In this document: positions 1 to 6,464 of the stretch, in pieces | Position numbering within the stretch: the first letter of the stretch is position 1 | Layout of the letters: each line of letters begins with the position of its first letter | From: Pseudomonadales bacterium | GTDB lineage: Bacteria > Pseudomonadota > Gammaproteobacteria > Pseudomonadales > Litorivicinaceae | Direction: 5' to 3' | DNA: 14,092 nt | Assembly (NCBI GenBank): GCA_012269655.1 | Contig: JAAXJV010000040.1 | Span: 1 to 14,092 of the forward strand | The notes under the pieces: model-generated | The model's input: only the letters and a program-made list of their open reading frames with translations | Databases searched by the model: none | What the model was told of the DNA's origin: nothing | Program-made: the position numbers and the translations under genes

Positions 1-39
1 AACATCGTTGTGATCGGCGAAGATGAGGTAAGTGCATAA
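1..39 (+). CDS. petA: Ubiquinol-cytochrome c reductase Rieske iron-sulfur subunit, C-terminal end only (partial)
   Basis: Only the last 12 codons and the stop are present, in frame 1, reading NIVVIGEDEVSA then TAA. An ending close to 'IVIGEDE' is usual for bacterial Rieske subunits, and the gene directly precedes cytochrome b, as in petABC operons. The protein would carry the 2Fe-2S cluster that passes electrons from ubiquinol at the Qo site to cytochrome c1, but none of its cluster-binding motifs lie inside the window. The final A of its TAA is the first base of the petB ATG, a 1-nt overlap that suggests translational coupling. The identity rests on the short tail plus context. Confidence 0.8.
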   Translation, partial: NIVVIGEDEVSA

Positions 40-1292
40 TGGCAACTCGTGAAACTACTGCAACGGGCGTACTGGGTTGGATCGACCAGCGTCTGCCCGT
101 TGTTGATGCTTGGAATAAGCACTTGGGCCAGTACTACGCGCCCAAGAACTTTAACTTCTGGTACTTCTTTGGTTCGCTGGCCCTGTTGGTGTTGGTCAAC
201 CAGATTCTGACCGGTATTTGGCTAACTATGAGTTACGAGCCCAGTGCAGAGGGCGCCTTTGCCTCGGTCGAGTACATCATGCGCGATGTCGAATTTGGCT
301 GGGTCATTCGTTATATGCACTCAACCGGCGCGTCAGCATTTTTCGTGGTCGTCTACCTGCATATGCTGCGTGGTTTGATGTACGGAAGTTATCAGAAGCC
401 TCGTGAACTGATTTGGCTGTTCGGCATGGCGATTTACCTCGCGTTGATGGCTGAAGCATTCATGGGCTATCTGTTGCCTTGGGGTCAAATGTCATACTGG
501 GGTGCGCAGGTTATTGTATCGCTGTTCGGCGCTATTCCTGTAGTTGGTGCGGATTTGGCTCAATGGATTCGTGGTGACTACCTGATCTCAGGCATTACCC
601 TGAACCGTTTCTTTGCACTTCACGTGATTGCGTTGCCGCTCGTTATCGCCGGCTTGGTATTCCTGCACATCTTGGCATTGCACGAAGTGGGTTCAAACAA
701 CCCTGACGGCATTGATATCAAGTTGAACAAAGACGAAAACGGCGTGCCCAAAGACGGCATCCCTTTCCACCCTTACTACACGGTGAAAGACATCGTGGGT
801 GTGGCGGTGTTCTTGTTCGTCTTCTGTCTGATCTTGTTCTTCTTCCCCGAGATGGGTGGTTATTTCCTGGAGTACGCCAACTTCGAGCCGGCCAACCCCT
901 TGAAGACGCCTGAGCACATCGCACCGGTTTGGTACTTCACGCCGTTCTACGCGATCTTGCGTGCAATCACCTTCCCGATGTTTGGCCTAGACGCTAAATT
1001 CTGGGGCGTTGTGTTCATGGGTGCGGCGATTGCGATGTTGTTCGTGCTGCCTTGGCTTGATCGTAGTCCGGTTCGCTCGATGCGTTATAAGGGTTGGTAC
1101 TCGCGCATCGCACTGATCTTGTTCTGTATTGCCTTTGTTGTACTGGGTGTGTTGGGTGTTTTGCCTTCTACGCCAGGTCGTACTGCATTGGCGCAGGCCT
1201 GCACAGCAATCTACTTCGCTTATTTCATCCTGATGCCTTGGTATACCCGGATGGAAAAATGTAAACCTGTACCGGAAAGGGTGACTGGCTAA
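39..1292 (+). CDS. petB: Cytochrome b subunit of the cytochrome bc1 complex
   Basis: This is the membrane core of complex III. It holds two b hemes and forms the ubiquinol-oxidation (Qo) and quinone-reduction (Qi) sites. At 417 aa it has the usual bacterial length, with about eight hydrophobic helices. The heme ligands are two His pairs: H94/H108 in helix B, and H195/H210 in helix D within FFALHVIALP and VFLHILALHE. The second pair is 15 residues apart; the mitochondrial type has 14. The spacing of 15 is familiar from beta/gamma-proteobacterial and b6-type proteins. The Qo motif reads PVWY (296-299) instead of PEWY, a natural variant also familiar from beta/gammaproteobacteria. GSNNPDG (218-224) is conserved. 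It overlaps petA by 1 nt and petC by 1 nt (TAATG), so the three subunits are probably translated in a coupled way. The gene is called petB or fbcB depending on the organism. Confidence 0.97.
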   Translation: MATRETTATGVLGWIDQRLPVVDAWNKHLGQYYAPKNFNFWYFFGSLALLVLVNQILTGIWLTMSYEPSAEGAFASVEYIMRDVEFGWVIRYMHSTGASAFFVVVYLHMLRGLMYGSYQKPRELIWLFGMAIYLALMAEAFMGYLLPWGQMSYWGAQVIVSLFGAIPVVGADLAQWIRGDYLISGITLNRFFALHVIALPLVIAGLVFLHILALHEVGSNNPDGIDIKLNKDENGVPKDGIPFHPYYTVKDIVGVAVFLFVFCLILFFFPEMGGYFLEYANFEPANPLKTPEHIAPVWYFTPFYAILRAITFPMFGLDAKFWGVVFMGAAIAMLFVLPWLDRSPVRSMRYKGWYSRIALILFCIAFVVLGVLGVLPSTPGRTALAQACTAIYFAYFILMPWYTRMEKCKPVPERVTG

Positions 1293-2071
1293 TGTTAAAG
1301 GGAATTGTTTTTGCGCTAACCGCATGGATCGGTTCGGCCATCGCCGCTGGCGGCCCTGGGATTCCACTCGAGCATATCGATGTAGACCCTCGGGATAAGC
1401 CCTCGCTGCAACGTGGTCTGGCGACCTTTATGCAGTACTGCGCGGGTTGTCATAGCACTGAATATCAGCGTTTCGAACGCACTGCGACGGATCTCGAAAT
1501 CCCAGTGAAGCTGTTCGAAGAGTATCTGCTACCTGCTGACAAAAAGATCGGTGACCTAGGCACGATCGCGATGCCGGCGGATGAAGCAGCCGAATGGTTC
1601 GGTGCTCCGCCACCTGATTTGACATTGTCGACGCGTAAGCGCGGTAACGACTGGGTCTACACTTATCTGAAGACTTTTTACACCGATCCTTCTCGTCCGC
1701 TGGGCGTGAATAACCTGGTGTTCGAAAAAGTAGGTATGCCGCATGTCTTGCAGCCCTTGCAGGGTGAGCAGCGTTTGGTGTGCACCAATGCACCCGTTCG
1801 TGAGAATGGTGTGGTGCAAACAGATCCGCTGACCGGTAACCCGATCCTGGCAGACCAGTGTGGTGTGCTGGAAGTGGTGGAAGGCACTGGCCAGTTGACG
1901 GCGGACGAGTACGACCGTGTCATCTACGATCTGGTTAACTACATGGCATACATCGCAGAGCCTTCACGAGTGGATGCCGAGCGTATTGGTACCTACGTCC
2001 TGTTGTTCTTATTCGTTTTTGGCATCATCGCTTACTTGCTGAAGCGCGAATACTGGCGCGACGTACACTAA
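1292..2071 (+). CDS. petC: Cytochrome c1 subunit of the cytochrome bc1 complex
   Basis: This is the membrane-anchored c-type cytochrome that takes electrons from the Rieske protein and passes them to soluble cytochrome c. A hydrophobic N-terminal export signal (about residues 1-19) is followed by the heme-attachment motif CAGCH (C50, C53, H54). The likely axial Met is M149 in VGMPHVL. The family's proline-rich stretch APPPDLTL lies at 105-112. Two further cysteines, C164 and C190, could form a periplasmic disulfide (inference). A C-terminal anchor helix spans about 232-250 and is followed by a short basic cytoplasmic tail. Its length of 259 aa is normal for a gammaproteobacterial cytochrome c1. 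It starts on the last base of the petB stop codon and is the final gene of the operon, with a strong hairpin terminator a few bases downstream. Confidence 0.97.
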   Translation: MLKGIVFALTAWIGSAIAAGGPGIPLEHIDVDPRDKPSLQRGLATFMQYCAGCHSTEYQRFERTATDLEIPVKLFEEYLLPADKKIGDLGTIAMPADEAAEWFGAPPPDLTLSTRKRGNDWVYTYLKTFYTDPSRPLGVNNLVFEKVGMPHVLQPLQGEQRLVCTNAPVRENGVVQTDPLTGNPILADQCGVLEVVEGTGQLTADEYDRVIYDLVNYMAYIAEPSRVDAERIGTYVLLFLFVFGIIAYLLKREYWRDVH

Positions 2072-2077
2072 AATTTG

Positions 2078-2124
2078 CCCCCGTGGCCTAACCCCTGCAT
2101 GCTTTATGGCCTGCGGGGGTTTTC
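2078..2124 (+). terminator. Intrinsic terminator of the petABC operon
   Basis: The 5' arm at 2078-2088 (CCCCCGTGGCC) pairs with 2108-2119 (GGCCTGCGGGGG): six G-C pairs, a T-G wobble, one bulged T, then four more G-C pairs. The loop is 19 nt and the stem is followed directly by TTTTCT. It begins 6 nt after the petC stop codon. It ends about 17 nt before the sspA start, so it should isolate petABC from sspAB, and any sspA promoter must lie in, or upstream of, the hairpin. Confidence 0.88.
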
Positions 2125-2140
2125 TATCTAAGGAGTTTTC

Positions 2141-2773
2141 ATGACTGTGGTAACCAAACGGTCTTCAATGACGTTCTTTTCTGATCCGTCTGATCTGATG
2201 TCGCATCGTGTACGCGTAGTTTTATTTGAAAAGGGCGTCACGGTCGAGGTCATTGACTGTGATCCGGAAAACGTACCCGAGGAAGTGCTGGAGCTAAACC
2301 CCTACGGTAAGCTGCCGACCCTTGTGGATCGCGACCTGTCATTGTTCGAGCCCAATGTCATGATGGAATACTTGGATGAGCGTTTTCCACATCCACCGTT
2401 GTTGCCCGTGTATCCCGTAGCACGTGCCAACTCGCGCCAGATGATCACCCGCATTGATCGCGAGTGGACCGCTTTGGCTCGTGTAATTGCCAAGGAAAAA
2501 ACGGGCAAGCGAGTCGACACCGCTCGCAAGGCGTTGCGGGATTCGATCATTGCGACCAATGGCATCTTTGAAGAAAAGCCCTTCTTTATGAGTGATGATT
2601 TCAGCCTGGTCGATTGCGCAGTGGCACCGATTCTGTGGCGTTCAGATATGTTAGAGCTGGATCTGCCGGCGAAAAGTACCGTCGCTATCCGCGATTACTG
2701 TGAACGCATTTTTGCTCGCGAAGGGTTCCAGTTGTCCTTGTCTGAATTAGAACGGGAAATGCGTTTAGGATGA
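2141..2773 (+). CDS. sspA: Stringent starvation protein A, RNA polymerase-associated regulator
   Basis: SspA has a glutathione-S-transferase fold but acts as an RNA polymerase partner. In E. coli it is induced by starvation, helps acid tolerance and activates phage P1 late transcription. The sequence runs closely parallel to E. coli SspA. The thioredoxin-like N-terminal domain covers about residues 10-85, with LNPYGKLPTLVDRD at 52-65. The family signature MEYLDERFPHPPL follows, including the exposed PHP surface at 83-85 known to matter for function. The helical C-terminal domain contains FSLVDCAVAPILWR and ends in EREMRLG. The length of 210 aa matches the family (about 212). I keep the first ATG because AAGGAG lies 6 nt upstream (2130-2135) and E. 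coli SspA has a similar N-terminal extension. The alternative ATG at 2168 has no comparable Shine-Dalgarno. It overlaps sspB by ATGA. Confidence 0.95.
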   Translation: MTVVTKRSSMTFFSDPSDLMSHRVRVVLFEKGVTVEVIDCDPENVPEEVLELNPYGKLPTLVDRDLSLFEPNVMMEYLDERFPHPPLLPVYPVARANSRQMITRIDREWTALARVIAKEKTGKRVDTARKALRDSIIATNGIFEEKPFFMSDDFSLVDCAVAPILWRSDMLELDLPAKSTVAIRDYCERIFAREGFQLSLSELEREMRLG

Positions 2774-3195
2774 AATCCTCCCGCCCATACCTATTAAGGG
2801 GCCTGTATGAGTGGATGCTCGATAACGACGCCACTCCGCATTTGATGGTTGACGAGACCCTCGACGGTGTTCAGGTTCCCACCGGTTATGGCCATGAAGG
2901 TATTTTGATACTCAGCATATCGCCCAGCGCAGTGCGTGATCTGAGTATGACCAACGAAGATGTTAGCTTTTCTGCCCGTTTTGGTGGCAAGCCTGAGCAT
3001 CTTTGGATCCCGATGGCGGCTGTCAAAGGCATCTTTGCCAAGGAAACCGGTGAGGGTATGCAGTTCGTGGCCGAGCCAGGTGATCCACCTGGCACCCCCA
3101 TGGAACCTTTCACATCGACTGAAAAGTCGACCGACGAAACCGGCCGTCCAACCGGTCGTCCAACTGGCCGTCCCGGTTTAAAGATCGTCCGTTAG
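2770..3195 (+). CDS. sspB: Stringent starvation protein B, ClpXP protease specificity adaptor
   Basis: SspB tethers ssrA-tagged peptides from stalled ribosomes, and some other substrates, to ClpX and speeds their degradation. The N-terminal folded domain is recognisable from SSRPYLLRGLYEWMLDND through VPTGYGHEGILILSISPSAV to FSARFGGKPEHLWIP and AVKGIFAKETGEGM (about 2-97). The very C-terminus, RPGLKIVR (134-141), matches the family's short ClpX-binding module (E. coli ends RPALRVVK). The linker between the two is only about 35 residues, so the protein is 141 aa against 165 in E. coli. The end of the linker consists of a 12-bp tandem repeat encoding repeated GRPT. The gene is coupled to sspA by an ATGA overlap. 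Its TAG stop overlaps the stop codon of the convergent gene on the other strand. Confidence 0.95.
   Translation: MKSSRPYLLRGLYEWMLDNDATPHLMVDETLDGVQVPTGYGHEGILILSISPSAVRDLSMTNEDVSFSARFGGKPEHLWIPMAAVKGIFAKETGEGMQFVAEPGDPPGTPMEPFTSTEKSTDETGRPTGRPTGRPGLKIVR
3141..3176 (+). repeat. Three-copy 12-bp in-frame tandem repeat in the sspB linker
   Basis: Three consecutive 12-bp units read CGGCCGTCCAAC, CGGTCGTCCAAC and TGGCCGTCCCGG. The first two differ at one position and the third is more diverged. In the sspB frame they encode GRPT-GRPT-GRPG, directly before the terminal LKIVR. The unit is a multiple of three, so copy-number change would preserve the frame and the ClpX-binding tail. Confidence 0.85.
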
Positions 3196-3767
3196 TCGAT
3201 TCGTTCGAATAGCGCGACGATACGTTCAACGCCGCCTACCGTTTGGGCTGCCATGGTGACGGCTTCGATTTCTTGGCCGGTCAAGAATCCCATCAAGTAC
3301 ACGGTTCCATCTTCAGTCGTAACCTTGGTTCGTTGCGCCAGTTTGAAACCGACTTCTTTGGCCAGTACGGCATTGACCGCAGTGGTCAGGTAAGCATCGT
3401 TAGCGCGAACACCAAGACTGGTAGCGCCTGCAACGCTCAGTGCATTTTCTACCTTTTTTACACCCCGGACATCCGAAACCACCTGCTGTGCCGCACTCTG
3501 CGTGGCTTGGTCGGGAACTTGACCGGTGAGCAAGGCCGTCCCGTTAAAAACCGTCACATTGATATTGCTTTGTTTGAGGGTTTCGCTGGTTTTAGCCAGA
3601 TTCACCTCGGCAATCTCCTTGATCAAGGTGTCGCTGAGTGCGCCTCCGACTGTACGGGATCCAATGTTTGGCTCAATGGGCTCGTCCACCATATTGGAGA
3701 CCACAGTCGTGCAACCCGACAGGCCTAAGGCGATTGAGAAAAGTAGAGCAGTGCGCATGTTCATCAT
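3192..3767 (-). CDS. dolP: Outer-membrane lipoprotein with two BON domains, DolP (YraP)-like
   Basis: DolP is an outer-membrane lipoprotein that binds anionic phospholipid and supports envelope integrity and septal amidase activity. The N-terminus is a lipoprotein signal with lipobox LSGC, lipidated at C19, followed by TT, so no inner-membrane retention signal is apparent. Two BON domains follow at about 45-113 and 122-190. Each has the hallmark glycine/hydrophobic strand pattern: FNGTALLTGQV at 74-84, with GVKKVENAL closing BON1, and DGTVYLMGFLT at 153-163, with GGVERIVALFE closing BON2. At 191 aa it has the same length as E. coli DolP. The ATG overlaps the diaA stop (ATGA). A second in-frame ATG follows immediately and a third lies two codons further, so the exact first residue is uncertain within four codons. 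It is the last gene of the lpoA-yraN-diaA-dolP operon. Confidence 0.9.
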   Translation of the reverse strand: MMNMRTALLFSIALGLSGCTTVVSNMVDEPIEPNIGSRTVGGALSDTLIKEIAEVNLAKTSETLKQSNINVTVFNGTALLTGQVPDQATQSAAQQVVSDVRGVKKVENALSVAGATSLGVRANDAYLTTAVNAVLAKEVGFKLAQRTKVTTEDGTVYLMGFLTGQEIEAVTMAAQTVGGVERIVALFERID

Positions 3768-4342
3768 CCAAATAGTTGTTTTTCAATCAGTTCAAGCAAC
3801 AGGGTACTGACAGCCAGTTGCATGGGTAATAGTGTGGCTTGGTCCTGTGACGGGAGCCGGATTTCTTGGTCTTCGTGTCCAATCAGGGCGCTAAGTTCCC
3901 CGCCGGACTCGTCAGAAATAATGATGCAGCCAATGTCTCGATCGTGCGCCGATGACAGGGCTTTCATACAAGCGGGCTCGGACCCGTTTTCCGAGAAAAC
4001 AATCAGCAAATCCTGAGGTTGTGCCATGGCGCGAATTTGATGCGCGTACACCTCGGAGCCAGAACGTCCCGATGCGATCGATGAGACCAAGATGGCATCG
4101 GCATTTAGACAAAGCGAAGGTAGGGCGGGGCGCTCTTGATTCAATTTGTGATTCAGTTGTGTGCTGAACATCTGCGCTAGGGCGGCCTGCTGGCCGACAC
4201 CGCAGGTTAAGATTCGACCTTCGGTGAGCAATGTTTGGGTTAATTGAGCGCTGACTTGGGCCAGCGTCGGTCCCAGGCGTTCAGATATTTCAATAAAACC
4301 GCTCGACAGAGAGTCGGTGCGCTGAGCAATGTGTTCTAACAT
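3764..4342 (-). CDS. diaA: SIS-domain protein, DnaA initiator-associating factor DiaA-like
   Basis: DiaA is a homotetrameric SIS-domain protein that binds DnaA and promotes its assembly at oriC. It is related to phosphoheptose isomerase GmhA. The 192-aa product aligns along its length with E. coli DiaA (196 aa). Visible landmarks are a helical N-terminus, GRILTCGVGQQAALAQ (42-57, the position of the GNGTSA/GNGGSA loop), RPALPSLCLNAD (71-82), ASGRSGSEVYAHQIRA (90-105), and DESGGELSALIG followed by EIRLPS. Both sugar-phosphate loops are unusual: GNGxSA has become GVGQQA, and the ST-G-NS loop has become FSENGSEP. This argues against isomerase activity and for a binding role. The position between yraN and dolP matches the E. 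coli yraN-diaA-dolP order. It overlaps yraN by 7 nt and dolP by 4 nt. Calling it gmhA would be the main mis-annotation risk. Confidence 0.85.
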   Translation of the reverse strand: MLEHIAQRTDSLSSGFIEISERLGPTLAQVSAQLTQTLLTEGRILTCGVGQQAALAQMFSTQLNHKLNQERPALPSLCLNADAILVSSIASGRSGSEVYAHQIRAMAQPQDLLIVFSENGSEPACMKALSSAHDRDIGCIIISDESGGELSALIGHEDQEIRLPSQDQATLLPMQLAVSTLLLELIEKQLFG

Positions 4343-4686
4343 TCATCTATGGTAAAGGCGTCTGCGGTCCAATCACAACGCCAATTGCCATCATGATCAG
4401 AACTCACCGCGGCGACATCAAAGCGACAATCCCCTTCCCAGTGAAAACGAGATAGGTAGTGACCGGCGGTCAGTCGCAGTTTACGTCGTTTGTGGTGATC
4501 GACACTGGCGCGGGCGCGTTCTAATTGTTTACGTGCCTTCACCTCAATAAAAATGAGCGTGTTTTGGTGTTCGATGATTAGGTCAATTTCACCAAGCCGG
4601 CAGCGGTAGTTGCGCGCCCGGATCTGTACCCCTCGGGCGCGGAGTTGAGCGGCTACCCAGGCTTCGGCTGCTGCTCCCAGTGTCAT
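4336..4686 (-). CDS. yraN: UPF0102 family protein YraN, predicted endonuclease-like fold
   Basis: YraN proteins carry a restriction-endonuclease/Holliday-junction-resolvase-like fold. Their biological role is not settled. The family motifs are all present: an N-terminal helix (MTLGAAAEAWVAAQLRARG), GEIDLI (32-37, with E33 and D35), FIEVKAR (46-52, with E48 and K50), a basic helix DHHKRRKLRLTAGHYL, and CRFDVAAV (87-94). These acidic and lysine residues have the spacing of a PD-(D/E)xK nuclease core, so catalysis is possible but unproven. The length of 116 aa is slightly short (E. coli 131 aa). It is coupled to lpoA by an ATGA overlap and to diaA by a 7-nt overlap. Confidence 0.92.
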   Translation of the reverse strand: MTLGAAAEAWVAAQLRARGVQIRARNYRCRLGEIDLIIEHQNTLIFIEVKARKQLERARASVDHHKRRKLRLTAGHYLSRFHWEGDCRFDVAAVSSDHDGNWRCDWTADAFTIDEC

Positions 4687-6449
4687 TGAAGTAGTAAATC
4701 CAGATCCGGTGTTGGCGCGAGTGGTGGTAAAACCAAGTCACTTAAATAACTGCCTTCAATGCGAAGGATGGGACGAATCTGATCTTGCGTAATCAACGCC
4801 GGTTGAAGCTTACGGCGTAGTTGAGCGCCCTCCTTAAACCAATTGCCGGTTGCCCCTGGGTACTCGGCCTGCAACTGCCCATTTAAACTTTGGCTTAACG
4901 ACCAGGCATCGCGACCTAGTTGATACAGGACGTTGCCGCCAGGGTTATCTAACTGCCATGGCATGGCCACCAAGTAGGCGCCATTGAGGTCTTGTCGAAC
5001 CAAGTCTAAATTCTGATCCAGGGCAACATCCGCAATCCAGGCCGGCAGATCCCCCGCGTAATAAAACGCAAGTAAGGGTTTAAGCTGGGCTGAGGCGATA
5101 GAGTCTCCATAGATATAAACGCTGCCGATGTCTTGACGGCGCCGCGGAGTGAATTCGAGTTCGATTCCAAGCTGCTGTTCTAGATTGCGATGGCGAGTCT
5201 GGCTGTCACTGACGCCAAGCGCTTGGCTGACAACTTGGCGTTGATCATCGTTCAGATAGGTCTGGATGATCGGTTGGGTTTCAGCGTGCTGCGCCCATTG
5301 TTTTGAAAAAGCCGCAACCACCCGCTCTCCCAGTTGATCGCCAGGCACTAACAGAAGTGGACGCTCCGTTGACTGGGCTGCCATCAAGCGTGCCGCGTCT
5401 CTCGCATTATCCTCAGGCGCTAAACCCATAATTAATCGTGCAGATTCGCTTGTTTCGTCTGCGACCGGATCCAAATAGTTCAGCGATAATACCGCTTGTA
5501 CGGGCTCGAGTTCGAACAACTCAGCGACCTGCTCTTTCGGTAAGGGGCCAACGATGATTTCGACGCCGGCTTCGTTGAGTTTGGCCAGCGCTGCGCTTAC
5601 GCCCTCTGCACCATCGACAATAACGAGTTCGCCGCTGTCACTATCGAGTTGTTGTTCAATCAGTCCATCCAGCAATGATTGCCCAACCGGCTGTAGGGTG
5701 CCGGAAAGCGGCAGAATGGCGCCGACTTTTCCGGCCACAGGCCAGCTCGAATCCAATAAATTTGCCACTTCGGCAGGTAAGGCTAGGTTGGCGGAGTGAT
5801 CGCGCCATTGAGTCAGCCATAGGCGCATGGCTTGTTCTGGGTTGGGTTGACTCAAGACCTGCGCCAGTGCAATCCAGCCGTTAAATTCGCTACGTTGGCT
5901 GTCCAGTTCGGTCCCAATGGCCTGCTGCGCCCTGCGCCAGATTTCGGCTTGGTTTTCGGGCAGCTTATCCAGACCCTCCAAGGCGCTTATATAAATCAGA
6001 TCTTTGAGCGACTTTACATCCTGCCCCAATGCATCCTGGGCCTGTATTTTTAGTCGGGTTAGGGTGATTTCTTCGGGCAAGCGAATGGGCAATTGTAGGT
6101 CGTTAAGGGTCGCGCTGATCAGCGCCAGACTGTCGTCATAGGCTTGAGCCTGATTGAGTGCCCTGGCCTGCGCTTGGACGAAAGGCAAATACAGCGCCGA
6201 TGTCCGGCTCATGGGAAAACGCTGTGCGAGTGCGATGGCCTCTTTGGCTTGAGCGGGCGTTTGCGCCGACTCTAGTCGTTCCAAGATGGCTTGCTCGCGC
6301 AATAGAGTCGGCATGGCGGCAAGCTGTTGTCTTTGCAATTCGGCAGCATCGACCACCGGCGGCGGCACGCTGGTGCTCGGTGGAGTCGCGCAACCCGCTA
6401 GCAAGCCTGCTAGGATGGCGGCGCCCATGAATTGACGTGGGTGAATCAT
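4683..6449 (-). CDS. lpoA: Penicillin-binding protein activator LpoA, outer-membrane lipoprotein
   Basis: LpoA is an outer-membrane lipoprotein that spans the periplasm and stimulates peptidoglycan synthase PBP1A. From the ATG at 6449 the protein is 588 aa (E. coli 678, Haemophilus about 575). It has a short signal peptide with lipobox LAGC (C20), and a Pro-rich segment follows. A helical, TPR-like N-domain covers about 40-235, with repeated paired helices such as AKEAIALAQRFP. The C-domain has the type 1 periplasmic-binding-protein fold. It starts near residue 240 with VGAILPLSGTLQPVGQSLLDGL and continues through VEIIVGPL and LLLVPGDQLGERVVAAF. The reading frame extends upstream to a TTG at 6470, but the ATG has AGGG about 8 nt upstream and gives a standard signal peptide, so I prefer it. 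It is the first gene of the leftward operon and lies only 15 bp from divergent rsmI. Confidence 0.92.
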   Translation of the reverse strand: MIHPRQFMGAAILAGLLAGCATPPSTSVPPPVVDAAELQRQQLAAMPTLLREQAILERLESAQTPAQAKEAIALAQRFPMSRTSALYLPFVQAQARALNQAQAYDDSLALISATLNDLQLPIRLPEEITLTRLKIQAQDALGQDVKSLKDLIYISALEGLDKLPENQAEIWRRAQQAIGTELDSQRSEFNGWIALAQVLSQPNPEQAMRLWLTQWRDHSANLALPAEVANLLDSSWPVAGKVGAILPLSGTLQPVGQSLLDGLIEQQLDSDSGELVIVDGAEGVSAALAKLNEAGVEIIVGPLPKEQVAELFELEPVQAVLSLNYLDPVADETSESARLIMGLAPEDNARDAARLMAAQSTERPLLLVPGDQLGERVVAAFSKQWAQHAETQPIIQTYLNDDQRQVVSQALGVSDSQTRHRNLEQQLGIELEFTPRRRQDIGSVYIYGDSIASAQLKPLLAFYYAGDLPAWIADVALDQNLDLVRQDLNGAYLVAMPWQLDNPGGNVLYQLGRDAWSLSQSLNGQLQAEYPGATGNWFKEGAQLRRKLQPALITQDQIRPILRIEGSYLSDLVLPPLAPTPDLDLLLQ

Positions 6450-6464
6450 GCTGGAGCCCTGTTT

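Noticed and set aside
2069..2074. TAAAAT as an sspA promoter -10
   Set aside because: It is 5/6 to consensus, but no acceptable -35 lies 16-18 bp upstream, so it is not listed as a feature, only discussed as a possibility.
3243..3728. 161-codon plus-strand open frame opposite dolP
   Set aside because: dolP has a lipobox, two BON domains and the family length. The opposing frame is low in recognisable features and is a shadow.
3764..4342. Annotation of the SIS protein as phosphoheptose isomerase gmhA
   Set aside because: The sugar-binding loops are altered and the gene sits in the yraN-diaA-dolP context, so DiaA is the better call.
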